A stretch of DNA of 51,325 nucleotides from Elusimicrobiaceae bacterium (GTDB lineage: Bacteria; Elusimicrobiota; Elusimicrobia; Elusimicrobiales; Elusimicrobiaceae), in NCBI GenBank assembly GCA_017520185.1, contig JAFXGO010000034.1, forward strand, positions 1-51,325. The letters run 5' to 3'. The first letter of the stretch is position 1. Each line of letters starts with the position of its first letter. Below the pieces are notes generated by a model. That model was not told the DNA's origin and searched no databases. It was given only the letters and a program-made list of their open reading frames with translations. Below are positions 8,577 through 15,917 of this stretch, piece after piece. Both the position numbers and the translations under genes were made by a program.

Positions 8577-9812
8577 TTAATCAATGGAAACAGATTTGGA
8601 ATCGGGTGTTTCAAATTGCATTATTTCTAATGTTCTTTCCACTTCAAAAGAGGAAATGGCAAAGGCAATATTGTCGCCTATATCATCTAGAGATTGGGCC
8701 CTTTTTCCGTAAGTATTTACGCCTAGCACTTTTCCGCTTTCCAAAGAAATAAGAGGCCCTCCACTATTGCCGGAATTAATGGCGGCATCAGTTTGTAGTA
8801 CATCACGTCCGTTGTCATCTCGCACTGCTCCGATAATCCCTTCCGAAACACTCCACTCTATGCCAAAAGGTGCCCCGATGGCAACCACTTTTTGACCGGT
8901 GAGGTATTGGTTGCGGTCAGTTTCCAATTCTAAATAAGGAAAGTTTTCCCCCTCTATTTTTAGCAGAGCCAAATCTCGTTGTTTGTTGGTTTTTAACACT
9001 TTGGCAAAACGAACTTTGTTGCCAATAGATTTATTATCCATTTCTTGCAACGGACGAGTTTTATCCATTAATTTTCGTTCTTCATAGAGGACTACGGCCA
9101 CATCTCGGTCTTTGCCCACTACGTGGCGATTGGTAATAATATAGCCGTCTGAACTGATTAAGAAGCCGGATCCAAGACCTTGTGAATTTTGAATAAATAC
9201 GGTTGCCTGCATGAACGGGATAAATTTTCCGTCTATGCGAATATTTGTTTTTTCGGTTTCGTGTTGTTTGGTAAAGTTAACGCGGTCTTCTTTCATGGCT
9301 GGCATGATTTCTTTAGCCAAACAATTGTGTAATGTTTCCTCAATTTTATTTCTTACCTTTCCGCCATATATTTGTATATCCAACGGCAATAATACCCCAA
9401 AACTTACAATGGACATAATATTGCTTAACAACAGTGCCGGATCTGAACGGTAGGTGGGCAATAATGTTGCTGACTGGGAGGCATATCGCGCAACGGCATA
9501 CTCGGTGTGCGGATTACGTACCGTTAGTTGTAATCGGGTAGCTAAAACGGGGCTGAAAGTATAATCAGCCGACAGTACACCTTTTCGTCTATATTTTGCA
9601 AACCCCATATCCACCATAGACTCATAATCTATTTCTACCACATAATCATAATTTTGGCGGTATTTAAATTCGTTTACTTCCACTTCCGTAAAAAGCGTGG
9701 CTAAGGCATCGGCTACGGCTATCGGCAAGCCGTCATTAACTTGAAATGTATAAATGTGGTCATTATCCAAATAAATCGTTTTTTCATAAAACTTATCAGA
9801 AACGATCATCAC
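8577..9812 (-). CDS. Trypsin-like serine protease (S1C/HtrA type, no PDZ)
   Basis: A 411-residue open frame. The C-terminal half is a trypsin-fold protease with the full triad: H230 (YIITNRHVV), D280 (RDLALLKI) and S350 (NSGNSGGPLI). No PDZ domain follows, unlike classical DegP. Residues 1-200 are an unrecognised N-terminal domain. GTG/ATG at 9812/9809 has no ribosome site, and the same frame continues upstream, through one TAG, to an ATG at 9950 that would add a lipoprotein signal peptide. The intact ancestor was therefore very probably a lipid-anchored envelope protease. As sequenced, the product would lack its export signal unless the stop is read through or is an error. Confidence 0.8.
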   Translation of the reverse strand: MMIVSDKFYEKTIYLDNDHIYTFQVNDGLPIAVADALATLFTEVEVNEFKYRQNYDYVVEIDYESMVDMGFAKYRRKGVLSADYTFSPVLATRLQLTVRNPHTEYAVARYASQSATLLPTYRSDPALLLSNIMSIVSFGVLLPLDIQIYGGKVRNKIEETLHNCLAKEIMPAMKEDRVNFTKQHETEKTNIRIDGKFIPFMQATVFIQNSQGLGSGFLISSDGYIITNRHVVGKDRDVAVVLYEERKLMDKTRPLQEMDNKSIGNKVRFAKVLKTNKQRDLALLKIEGENFPYLELETDRNQYLTGQKVVAIGAPFGIEWSVSEGIIGAVRDDNGRDVLQTDAAINSGNSGGPLISLESGKVLGVNTYGKRAQSLDDIGDNIAFAISSFEVERTLEIMQFETPDSKSVSID

Positions 9813-9950
9813 GCGGGCCTGAATTTTTTCTGGATAATCTTTATGGTTTTTATAGATGTCGTGTCGAATAATACCCCGATAACTACAACCTTGTAAAAAG
9901 GTTATACAAGTAAACTAAAATAGAAATAAATAAGGGAAAAGTTTCTTCAT
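9813..9950 (-). pseudogene. Lipoprotein signal-peptide region of the protease, interrupted by TAG
   Basis: In frame with the protease at 8577-9812, ATG at 9948-9950 begins MKKLFPYLFLF, then TAG (9915-9917), then FTCITFLQGCSYRG. Ignoring the stop, this is a classic lipoprotein signal peptide: positive start, hydrophobic core and lipobox LQGC. A single T-to-A change (TTG Leu to TAG) would explain the stop. A TAAAAT hexamer (9958-9963) ends 7 nt before the ATG. The coding character upstream of 9812 supports a mutated start region rather than chance. Confidence 0.7.
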
Positions 9951-10016
9951 AAACTAGATTTTAACTTATTTATAAGTACAAAATACGAACTATCTATTTT
10001 TTCTTCTCATAAACAT

Positions 10017-10048
10017 AAAAAAACACGGGGTTAAACCCGTGTTTTTTT
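10017..10048 (-). terminator. Intrinsic terminator (bidirectional in form)
   Basis: ACACGGG-tttaac-CCCGTGT with A and T runs on both flanks, located just after the minus-strand gene that ends at 10063 and before the protease promoter region. Confidence 0.85.
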
Positions 10049-10062
10049 ATAAAAGGGTGTTC

Positions 10063-10866
10063 TTATTGGATCTTTCTTAAAATAGGGGCAGAAAACGTAT
10101 GAACACCGGATTTGGTGACACCAGCATGTTGCAAGGCAAATTGATAGATCGGAGATTGACCATTATCTAAGATTATTTTTACATTTGCAATATGCATTAC
10201 TCCCTCAGTAAGTTCTTTCGGAGCAACAAAGTCAAGCAATTCAATAGAATCAATGAGTTGAATTTGATGTAAAGAATGTAATTGCAATAACGGCTGCAAG
10301 AAAGTTTTTGAGGCATTACCAAAAGGATAGGATTCATCTAATTGTTCTTGCAACTTTTTAAATAAATCTCTTTCTTCTTTCATGATGGCTTTGCCATATT
10401 TAAAGATGCTTTGTGTAGAACCAACAGAAGTTGTTTTTTGGTGCAAGAGTTTGACGTCTCTTAATTCATAAGTCTCCCCACGACGATACAAGTCTACCTG
10501 ATAATAATAATTGGTAGCCGCACTACGATGAGAGGGATAAGACACATGGAAATAGTAAGACAGAAAGTGCTCATTGCGAAGTTCGGTGGAAGTGACAGAC
10601 AAATCATACATAGTACCGATATTAAATACGGCAACCGCGTGAGCGTGTTTTTCGGCCAGTTTGCTTAAGATTTGTTTGCGGACTTGTTTGTCTTTTACAA
10701 CTCCGTCTAAGTTAACAAACGGTTCTGTTTTAAATTCAACAAGTTTTTCTTCGGTTTGTATCTGCGGAATGAAGTTTCTTTCCAAGTTAGCCAATTTCTC
10801 TTCTAAAGAAAAAGCCCCTGCAGAAACAGATACAGATAATAGCAGGAAAACAACTATTTTTTTCAT
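10063..10866 (-). CDS. Exported protein of unknown function
   Basis: 267 residues beginning MKKIVVFLLLSVSVSAGAFS, a clear Sec signal peptide with a likely cleavage after SAGA. The mature part is mixed alpha/beta with no lipobox, no catalytic motif and no family I recognise. An AAGGAG ribosome site precedes the ATG. A promoter TTGTCA-18-TAAAAT lies upstream at about 10899-10928, with a GGGCC-N4-GACCT inverted repeat abutting the -35. A terminator follows, so the gene is monocistronic. Confidence 0.75.
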   Translation of the reverse strand: MKKIVVFLLLSVSVSAGAFSLEEKLANLERNFIPQIQTEEKLVEFKTEPFVNLDGVVKDKQVRKQILSKLAEKHAHAVAVFNIGTMYDLSVTSTELRNEHFLSYYFHVSYPSHRSAATNYYYQVDLYRRGETYELRDVKLLHQKTTSVGSTQSIFKYGKAIMKEERDLFKKLQEQLDESYPFGNASKTFLQPLLQLHSLHQIQLIDSIELLDFVAPKELTEGVMHIANVKIILDNGQSPIYQFALQHAGVTKSGVHTFSAPILRKIQ

Positions 10867-10898
10867 CTTTTTTTCTCCTTAATTAAAACAACAAAACA

Positions 10899-10960
10899 AT
10901 TTTATTAAAAATTAATTTTTTCTGACAAGGGCCAAAAGACCTATTTTGTTATGGGACCTA
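10899..10960 (-). promoter_or_regulatory. Promoter with adjacent GGGYC-type inverted repeat
   Basis: Minus strand: -35 TTGTCA (10928-10923), 18-bp spacer and -10 TAAAAT. The near-palindrome GGGCC-AAAA-GACCTA (plus-strand 10929-10943) touches the -35, and a second GGGACCTA lies at 10953-10960. The same motif recurs at 15691-15798 and, in partial form, at 42304. The arrangement suggests an operator for the exported protein gene ending at 10063. Confidence 0.45.
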
Positions 10961-10961
10961 A

Positions 10962-10988
10962 AAAATCCCCCCGTTTTGGGAGGATTTA
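10962..10988 (-). terminator. Intrinsic terminator after the metalloprotease gene
   Basis: Minus strand TCCTCCC-aaaac-GGGGGGA followed by six T, just after the stop of the gene at 10993-12519. Confidence 0.75.
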
Positions 10989-10992
10989 AATG

Positions 10993-12519
10993 TTAGATGA
11001 GTTTTTCCATTTCACTGAAAAAGTGGCAAGCTCTGGAAGTTTGAAAGATTAACTCTTTATTTTCATTTTCTATCGTTTGCATCTGGTTGCACAGTGCTTT
11101 TGAATCCTCAATAACATCATTTTCGGACATTCTGCTTTTTTGTATTAAAAAGCTCATCTGCGGAGAATCCAAAAAGGTCAGTTGCCCCCCTTTAAGCATC
11201 AAAATCAGTTTCCATTGATACTGCAAGGAGCAGATCCCTTGATCCGAAAAGGGTTTATCTGAAGTACGCTGAGCTTGCAATGTCCCAACTTTACTTGTCA
11301 AAACAAGCGCCTCGTCAGAAGGCTCCAGCGGATTGATGGTTGCAAAGTATGTAGTAGTACTCAATGGGCTTCTTTGATTATTAAATAACACTTCTACAGA
11401 GAAATTAGGCGCAAGAGGCAGGGCGACTTTGCATAGATTTTCCGACAATTCTACAGACGCCATTCTGTCTTGATAAGGGAAATCCCATATCACTTTTCCA
11501 TCTTCCTCTTCTTGTCGGTTCGCAAATATCTTATACGGCCCACTTATAAACTTAAGGCCATTTTTCTCTTGAGAAATATCCCATTCTTCATCTTCTGGTG
11601 TTTTTAATTGCCAATATCCTTTTTTTATCTGGGAATTGATCTCAATATTTTCATGCAAAAAAGGATGTTTGTATTGAGTGCTTTTTAAATCTCCTTGTGC
11701 AGTATAGTCATATCTTCTATTTCCGATCATATAAGGATCGCGATTAACTACTTTAGCATTTTTGTACAGAGTGTTATCACAGAAACTTCTCCAACCTCTT
11801 TTGGCTCTTCCGCTATAAGAACCGTTTGTTTGTGCCAGCGTATAATCTATTAAATTAATAAAGCCGTCCACATCATCACAAGCCAAATCTTTACCTGTAT
11901 CCATAATTCCCATTTCTTTACCAATTCTATCGGAAGTAGAATGTAGCACAGAAGCATTGTCCTCGGCTCCTTGATAATATTGGTCTGCCATCCCATACCA
12001 GTGGCCTATTTCATGCGTCAAAATGCCCAAGATAGTATTATAATTGTTTTCATTTGTTTCTTCGTTTTGCTCTAATTCAGGAGCCAAAATCCATGCATTA
12101 AAGATAATACAACCCAAAGACCCACTTCCGCATTCTTCAGCAATACTGTCTGGCGAAGTAAAAAGCAGTTGCACATCAGACTTGCCTTGATCAGAAGTTT
12201 TGTCTATTTTTACGGGTTTATTTAGCAACGGTAAAATATCGGCAAATTCTTCCTCCCGCCCTGCATTTTTAATTTGTTGAGCGCTATAGGAAAACCAGGA
12301 ATTAATGGCTTGAGAAACAATGCTAGGATAGGCAATATGTTCCTGCGAGGTGAAAACGTCTTCCCCCATCAAATAATAATAAATCGTTTCTTGGGAGATT
12401 ATTTTTTTTAATGGGGACGATTCCGGTTTGAAATCATGCACAATCCCCCATGGTGCGCCCGCCATCAACGGCAACGCACTCAGAAGAAAAAGAAAAAGGG
12501 CGTAGATCTTTTTTGTCAT
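10993..12519 (-). CDS. Secreted metzincin-like zinc metalloprotease
   Basis: 508 residues from the ATG at 12519, starting MTKKIYALFLFLLSALPLMAGA (signal peptide). The extended zinc motif HEIGHWYGMAD gives ligands H169 and H173, catalytic E170 and D179 as possible third ligand (HExxHxxGxxD), which is metzincin-like. Two cysteine pairs flank the active-site region. The C-terminal half is a beta-rich domain I cannot name. The substrate is unknown. The promoter TTGAAA-16-TATACT ends 6 nt before the ATG, so the mRNA should be leaderless; a TTG five codons upstream is a poorer start. Terminators on both sides make it monocistronic. Confidence 0.8.
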   Translation of the reverse strand: MTKKIYALFLFLLSALPLMAGAPWGIVHDFKPESSPLKKIISQETIYYYLMGEDVFTSQEHIAYPSIVSQAINSWFSYSAQQIKNAGREEEFADILPLLNKPVKIDKTSDQGKSDVQLLFTSPDSIAEECGSGSLGCIIFNAWILAPELEQNEETNENNYNTILGILTHEIGHWYGMADQYYQGAEDNASVLHSTSDRIGKEMGIMDTGKDLACDDVDGFINLIDYTLAQTNGSYSGRAKRGWRSFCDNTLYKNAKVVNRDPYMIGNRRYDYTAQGDLKSTQYKHPFLHENIEINSQIKKGYWQLKTPEDEEWDISQEKNGLKFISGPYKIFANRQEEEDGKVIWDFPYQDRMASVELSENLCKVALPLAPNFSVEVLFNNQRSPLSTTTYFATINPLEPSDEALVLTSKVGTLQAQRTSDKPFSDQGICSLQYQWKLILMLKGGQLTFLDSPQMSFLIQKSRMSENDVIEDSKALCNQMQTIENENKELIFQTSRACHFFSEMEKLI

Positions 12520-12525
12520 ATATGA

Positions 12526-12553
12526 AGTATACAACTGATTTAAGGTATTTCAA
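12526..12553 (-). promoter_or_regulatory. Promoter of the metalloprotease gene (leaderless type)
   Basis: -35 TTGAAA (12553-12548), 16-bp spacer, -10 TATACT (12531-12526). Only six bases separate the -10 from the ATG at 12519, so transcription should begin at or next to the start codon. Confidence 0.6.
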
Positions 12554-12570
12554 TACCTCTATTATAACAA

Positions 12571-12600
12571 AAAACCCCTAGTCCTAGAACTAGGGGTTTT
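12571..12600 (-). terminator. Intrinsic terminator of rpsO-pnp
   Basis: AAAACCCCTAG-ttctagg-ACTAGGGGTTTT followed by a T-rich run on the minus strand, 20 bp beyond the pnp stop. Confidence 0.85.
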
Positions 12601-12619
12601 GTAATTAAGTTGAAAAGAA

Positions 12620-14731
12620 TTATTTCAACAAGGCCTTTCTGGAAAGGCGAACTTTACCGTTGTTGTCAATTTCAATACATTTGACTTCCACTTCATCACC
12701 CATGTGCAATACATCTTCCACTTTGTTGATGCGGTGTTTTTCAATTTCAGAAATATGCAACAAACCATCTTTTCCCGGTAAAATTTCCACAAACGCGCCA
12801 AACGGTTGAATGGATACCACTTTGCCTTTGTAGACCTTTCCTACTTCGGCTTCGGCAGTAATCATTTCGATTTCGGCTTTGGCTTGGTCCAATTTATCAC
12901 CGTTTCCGGCAGCAATGGTGACAGTGCCGTCTTCTTGGATATCAATTTTGGTATCCGTAGATTCGGTAATACGTTTGATGTTTTTGCCACCGGGTCCGAT
13001 TAACATACCGATTTTGTCTACCGGAATTCTCATTTTGAAAATTACCGGAGCAAAGCGGGATACATTTTTGTTCGGTTCGGCAATGGTTTTTTCCATATGG
13101 TCCATGATATGCAAGCGGCCGCGCGTAGCTTGAGCGATAGCTTGACGCAAGATGTCCAAAGGAATACCCGTTTTAAGTTTTACGTCCATTTGGAAGGCCG
13201 TAATACCCTGACGGGAACCGGTTAATTTGAAATCCATATCGCCCAAGTGGTCTTCTAAGCCCATAATATCGGACAATACGACAAATTTTCCGTCACCAGA
13301 GATGGCACCCATTGCAATACCGGAGCAGGCCGCTTTCATCGGCACGCCGGCATCAAACAAGGATAAAGAACCACCGCATACGCTGGCCATAGAGGAGGAA
13401 CCGTTAGATTCCATGATGTCAGACACCACGCGAATGGTGTACGGGAACTCAGCCTCGCTGGGGATCAACGGCAATAACGCTCTGCGAGCTAACTCACCAT
13501 GACCGATTTCGCGGCGACCGGGACTGCGGTCCGGTTTGCACTCACCTGTGGCAAAACCGGGGAAGTTGTAATGCAACATAAAGCGTTCATAGCTGGTTTC
13601 ATCCAAGCCTTCCACCATTTGTTGATCGTCAGGTGTTCCCAACGTGGCAACGGCTAAAGATTGGGTTTGACCACGTGTAAACAAGGCAGAACCATGAACA
13701 CGAGGCAAGAGACCTACCATAGAACTTAAAGGACGAATTTCGTCCGGTTTGCGGCCGTCTACACGTACATTTTCATGAAGAACCATATTGCGGGATTCTT
13801 CATACATAATGTTTTCTAAGGCAAAGGCAGCATAGGTAGCAGCATTATCGCCATAGTTAGCGGTCAATTCTTCAGTGAAAGAGGCTTTGAGCTGAGCAAC
13901 CTGCAAATCGCGGGTTTGTTTGTCAGCAAAAGCATGTAAGATCTTTTTGGCTTCTTCGCGGAATTTGCCGTTAGCCAAATCAGCCACTTCTTGCGGCAAT
14001 TTTTCTACGGTGTAGGCAAATTTGGGCTTTCCGGCCAATTCACGCAATTTGAGCTGTACGGCGCAAAGTTTGTCAATTTCCGGTTTTGCCACTTCCATTG
14101 CTTTGATGATGGCTTCTTCTTCTACTTCTTTAGCACCGCCTTCTACCATCAAAAGACCTTGAGCAGAACCGGCGATGACTAAATCCATATCGCCTGCTTC
14201 TTCTTGGGCTTTGGTAGGGTTGACGATGTACTCACCGTTTACGCGGCCAATGCGCACAGCGGCTACGGGCTCGTTAAACGGAATAGAAGATACCACAAGG
14301 GCAGCGGAAGAAGCGAGTACGCTTAAAATATCGGCACCGCGTTCTTCTTCGTAAGAAAGCACCATAGCCGTGACGTTGGTTTCGCAAGCAAAACCTTCGG
14401 GGAAAATCGGGCGTAAGGTGCGGTCAATAATACGAGAACAAAGAGTTTCTTTTTTGCTGGCGCGGCCTTCACGTTTGAAAAATCCACCCGGAATTTTGCC
14501 GGCAGCATAAGTGCGTTCTTTGTAATTTACGGTCAAAGGCATGAAATCAGACAAGCCGGGTTTTTGCTCTTTGGTACTGACGGCGGTGGCTAATACTTTA
14601 GTATCACCCAAAGTGGCCATAATAGCACCGTCAGACTGTCTGGCAATTAAACCGGTTTGCAAGGTAATTGTCTGACCGCCGACTTCCACTTCTACGGAGT
14701 GGATGTCAAAATTATGGTTAAAATTTTCCAT
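12620..14731 (-). CDS. pnp: Polyribonucleotide nucleotidyltransferase (PNPase)
   Basis: 703 residues, the normal length for bacterial PNPase. Order: first RNase PH domain, helical linker, second RNase PH domain with the catalytic aspartates in DIMGLEDHLGDMDFK, KH domain (KIGMLIGPGGKNIKRI) and C-terminal S1 domain (GKVVSIQPFGAFVEILPGKDGLLHISEI). It degrades RNA 3' to 5' by phosphorolysis and is a degradosome component in many bacteria. It follows rpsO by 5 bp, the widely conserved rpsO-pnp arrangement, and ends at a strong terminator. Confidence 0.98.
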   Translation of the reverse strand: MENFNHNFDIHSVEVEVGGQTITLQTGLIARQSDGAIMATLGDTKVLATAVSTKEQKPGLSDFMPLTVNYKERTYAAGKIPGGFFKREGRASKKETLCSRIIDRTLRPIFPEGFACETNVTAMVLSYEEERGADILSVLASSAALVVSSIPFNEPVAAVRIGRVNGEYIVNPTKAQEEAGDMDLVIAGSAQGLLMVEGGAKEVEEEAIIKAMEVAKPEIDKLCAVQLKLRELAGKPKFAYTVEKLPQEVADLANGKFREEAKKILHAFADKQTRDLQVAQLKASFTEELTANYGDNAATYAAFALENIMYEESRNMVLHENVRVDGRKPDEIRPLSSMVGLLPRVHGSALFTRGQTQSLAVATLGTPDDQQMVEGLDETSYERFMLHYNFPGFATGECKPDRSPGRREIGHGELARRALLPLIPSEAEFPYTIRVVSDIMESNGSSSMASVCGGSLSLFDAGVPMKAACSGIAMGAISGDGKFVVLSDIMGLEDHLGDMDFKLTGSRQGITAFQMDVKLKTGIPLDILRQAIAQATRGRLHIMDHMEKTIAEPNKNVSRFAPVIFKMRIPVDKIGMLIGPGGKNIKRITESTDTKIDIQEDGTVTIAAGNGDKLDQAKAEIEMITAEAEVGKVYKGKVVSIQPFGAFVEILPGKDGLLHISEIEKHRINKVEDVLHMGDEVEVKCIEIDNNGKVRLSRKALLK

Positions 14732-14736
14732 TTAAA

Positions 14737-15006
14737 TTATTTCCTCAATTTGAGTTCTTTGGTCACTTGCTGATATTTTTCGAAGTCAGATTTTTTCAAG
14801 TAAGCGAGCAAGCGTTTGCGTTGTCCAACCAATTTGTTTAAGCCGCGTTCACCGGCAAAGTCTTTCGGATTGGATTTGAGGTGGTTAGAAATGTAGCTGA
14901 TGCGTTCGGTAATCAAAGCAATTTGCACAGCAGCAGAACCGGTATCGCCGGGTTTGCTTTGAAATTTACCAATAATATCTTTTCTGTCTTGTAAAGAAAG
15001 TACCAT
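14737..15006 (-). CDS. rpsO: 30S ribosomal protein S15
   Basis: 89 residues, full length, with the S15 signature (GDTGSAAVQIALITERI, then GERGLNKLVGQRKRLLAYLKK). S15 is a primary 16S rRNA binder in the central domain of the small subunit. It is first in the rpsO-pnp operon. Its leader (15021-15086) folds into a closed structure, which suggests autogenous control by S15 as known in several phyla. Confidence 0.98.
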   Translation of the reverse strand: MVLSLQDRKDIIGKFQSKPGDTGSAAVQIALITERISYISNHLKSNPKDFAGERGLNKLVGQRKRLLAYLKKSDFEKYQQVTKELKLRK

Positions 15007-15020
15007 CTTATTTTACACTT

Positions 15021-15086
15021 AGGTTGAAGACTAATAACGACCAAGCGTACCATCACCTTAGGTCACGCCGAGCCGAAGTCCAACCT
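15021..15086 (-). promoter_or_regulatory. Structured rpsO leader, candidate S15 autoregulatory element
   Basis: On the minus strand AGGTTG (15086-15081) pairs with CAACCT (15026-15021), closing a region that contains GCGT/ACGC with an inner ACC/GGT helix. The element lies between a TATAAT (15128-15123) and the rpsO ATG. Ribosomal protein S15 leaders are known in many phyla with differing structures; this assignment is inference from position and fold. Confidence 0.45.
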
Positions 15087-15129
15087 TCTCCTTTTTTAAT
15101 ATTTTTACAACACTACAGATTTATTATAC

Positions 15130-15153
15130 AAAAAAATACCCCTTGTAGGGGTA
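15130..15153 (-). terminator. Intrinsic terminator upstream of rpsO
   Basis: Minus strand CTACCCCT-aca-AGGGGTA followed by seven T. It ends a transcript coming from higher coordinates, consistent with the RNA candidate at 15154-15343. Confidence 0.7.
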
Positions 15154-15343
15154 GAATTATTATACAGAAAGGAAAGAGTTTGAAAGTTTAAACTACAAGG
15201 CCACAGATAAAGCAAGCATTCTCTGCATTTCTGCTTTCAATAATCTGCTTGTAAAGGATAGGTTTGAGACAGTGTGAAATCTGCAATGGAAATGGCCTTT
15301 TAAAAATCAAGAATTTCTGCAAAGATCGTTTTTCTGTCTAGAT
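15154..15343 (-). ncRNA. Candidate 6S-like small RNA
   Basis: No open frame occupies this stretch, yet it is bounded by a -10 like TAAGAT (about 15350) with TTGTTC 18 bp upstream, and by a terminator at 15130-15153. The ends pair (ACAGAAA 15337-15331 with TTTCTGT 15170-15164), a second helix AAGGCCA/TGGCCTT lies inside, then GCAGAT/ATCTGT and AAGCA/TGCTT. The result is one long interrupted hairpin of about 175 nt, the general shape of 6S RNA. The identity is uncertain; I see no sequence signature that proves it. Confidence 0.4.
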
Positions 15344-15387
15344 TTATCTTACCATAATGAATGTACACAGAACAATAAATTTATGCA

Positions 15388-15420
15388 AAAATGCCTGCCG
15401 TTTATATTCGGCAGGCATAA
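15388..15420 (-). terminator. Intrinsic terminator of the 56-codon ORF
   Basis: A strong 10-bp stem ATGCCTGCCG-aatataaa-CGGCAGGCAT followed by five T on the minus strand, 29 bp past the stop of the small ORF at 15449-15619. Confidence 0.75.
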
Positions 15421-15448
15421 CTTTTAGGAGGAGATATGAAGGATAAAA

Positions 15449-15619
15449 TTAACTAAAAATGGCTCCCAAACATACAGCGGCATAACGCTCTGTATTATAT
15501 AGTTCTATATCACTTAACGTTCTGAAATCTTGAAATTCATGTTTCACCCAAGAAATTTCCCGCTCCAAACGTTTTTTCTTTGTGATTTGTATCTTGCGTG
15601 TTAAAAAGAACTTTTCCAT
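15449..15619 (-). CDS. Small basic protein, 56 residues, unknown
   Basis: A short open frame MEKFFLTRKIQITKKKRLER...AAVCLGAIFS. Support comes from a purine-rich GGGGTG about 6 nt before the ATG and an intrinsic terminator soon after the stop. The N-terminal half is strongly basic, the C-terminal half neutral and slightly hydrophobic. No family is recognised. It is divergent from ppdK and shares with it an intergenic region full of GGGYC repeats. It may be a real small protein or a remnant. Confidence 0.4.
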   Translation of the reverse strand: MEKFFLTRKIQITKKKRLEREISWVKHEFQDFRTLSDIELYNTERYAAVCLGAIFS

Positions 15620-15690
15620 ATTTGCACCCCACTTTTTTCAAACTCGTTTTCGTTATACCATATCCTAACTTTTCTATCTTTTTAACAACA

Positions 15691-15798
15691 GGGTCATTAG
15701 ACCCAAACGGAGATATTTTTTGGGCCTAATAAAAAATATGTAATAAGGCCCATAAAAAAACAGGTAGGACCCAGATGATTTTTGGGCCATTGGACCTA
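15691..15798. repeat. Cluster of GGGYC-N4-GRCCY inverted repeats upstream of ppdK
   Basis: Within about 110 bp: GGGTC-ATTA-GACCCA (15691-15705), GGGCCT...AGGCCC (15722-15751), AGGTAGGACCCA (15762-15773) and GGGCC-ATTG-GACCTA (15784-15798). The last lies about 10 bp upstream of the ppdK -35 region. The same near-palindrome occurs beside the promoter at 10929. These look like repeated binding sites for one regulator. Confidence 0.5.
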
Positions 15799-15830
15799 AA
15801 GAAGAAAAAGACTTTATTTTAAATAGGAAA

Positions 15831-15836
15831 TATAAT
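15831..15836 (+). promoter_or_regulatory. ppdK promoter -10 element
   Basis: A consensus TATAAT lies 81 bp before the ppdK ATG. The -35 is poor (AAGACT-like at about 15808-15813), which together with the upstream repeat cluster suggests an activated promoter. The leader from about 15843 to 15917 contains an imperfect GC-rich hairpin. Confidence 0.55.
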
Positions 15837-15917
15837 ACAATATGAGAGTGCAAAACCTGTTTTACGGGGTGGCTGTCGTCGTCCCGCACGCTATATATTT
15901 ATGGAGAAAAGAAAAAC

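Noticed and set aside
15433-15456. A strong AGGAGGAG plus ATG on the plus strand (MKDKIN, then stop)
   Set aside because: Only six codons; more likely an accidental purine run on the strand opposite the small ORF terminator.
15722-15751. GGGCCT...AGGCCC as an intrinsic terminator
   Set aside because: Neither strand has a T run directly after the stem in the needed direction, and it sits within the repeat cluster ahead of ppdK; better read as a regulatory repeat.
15674-15889. A 71-codon minus-strand frame over the ppdK upstream region
   Set aside because: It covers the ppdK promoter and repeat cluster and its product is low-complexity F/Y/L/K without family features; treated as chance.
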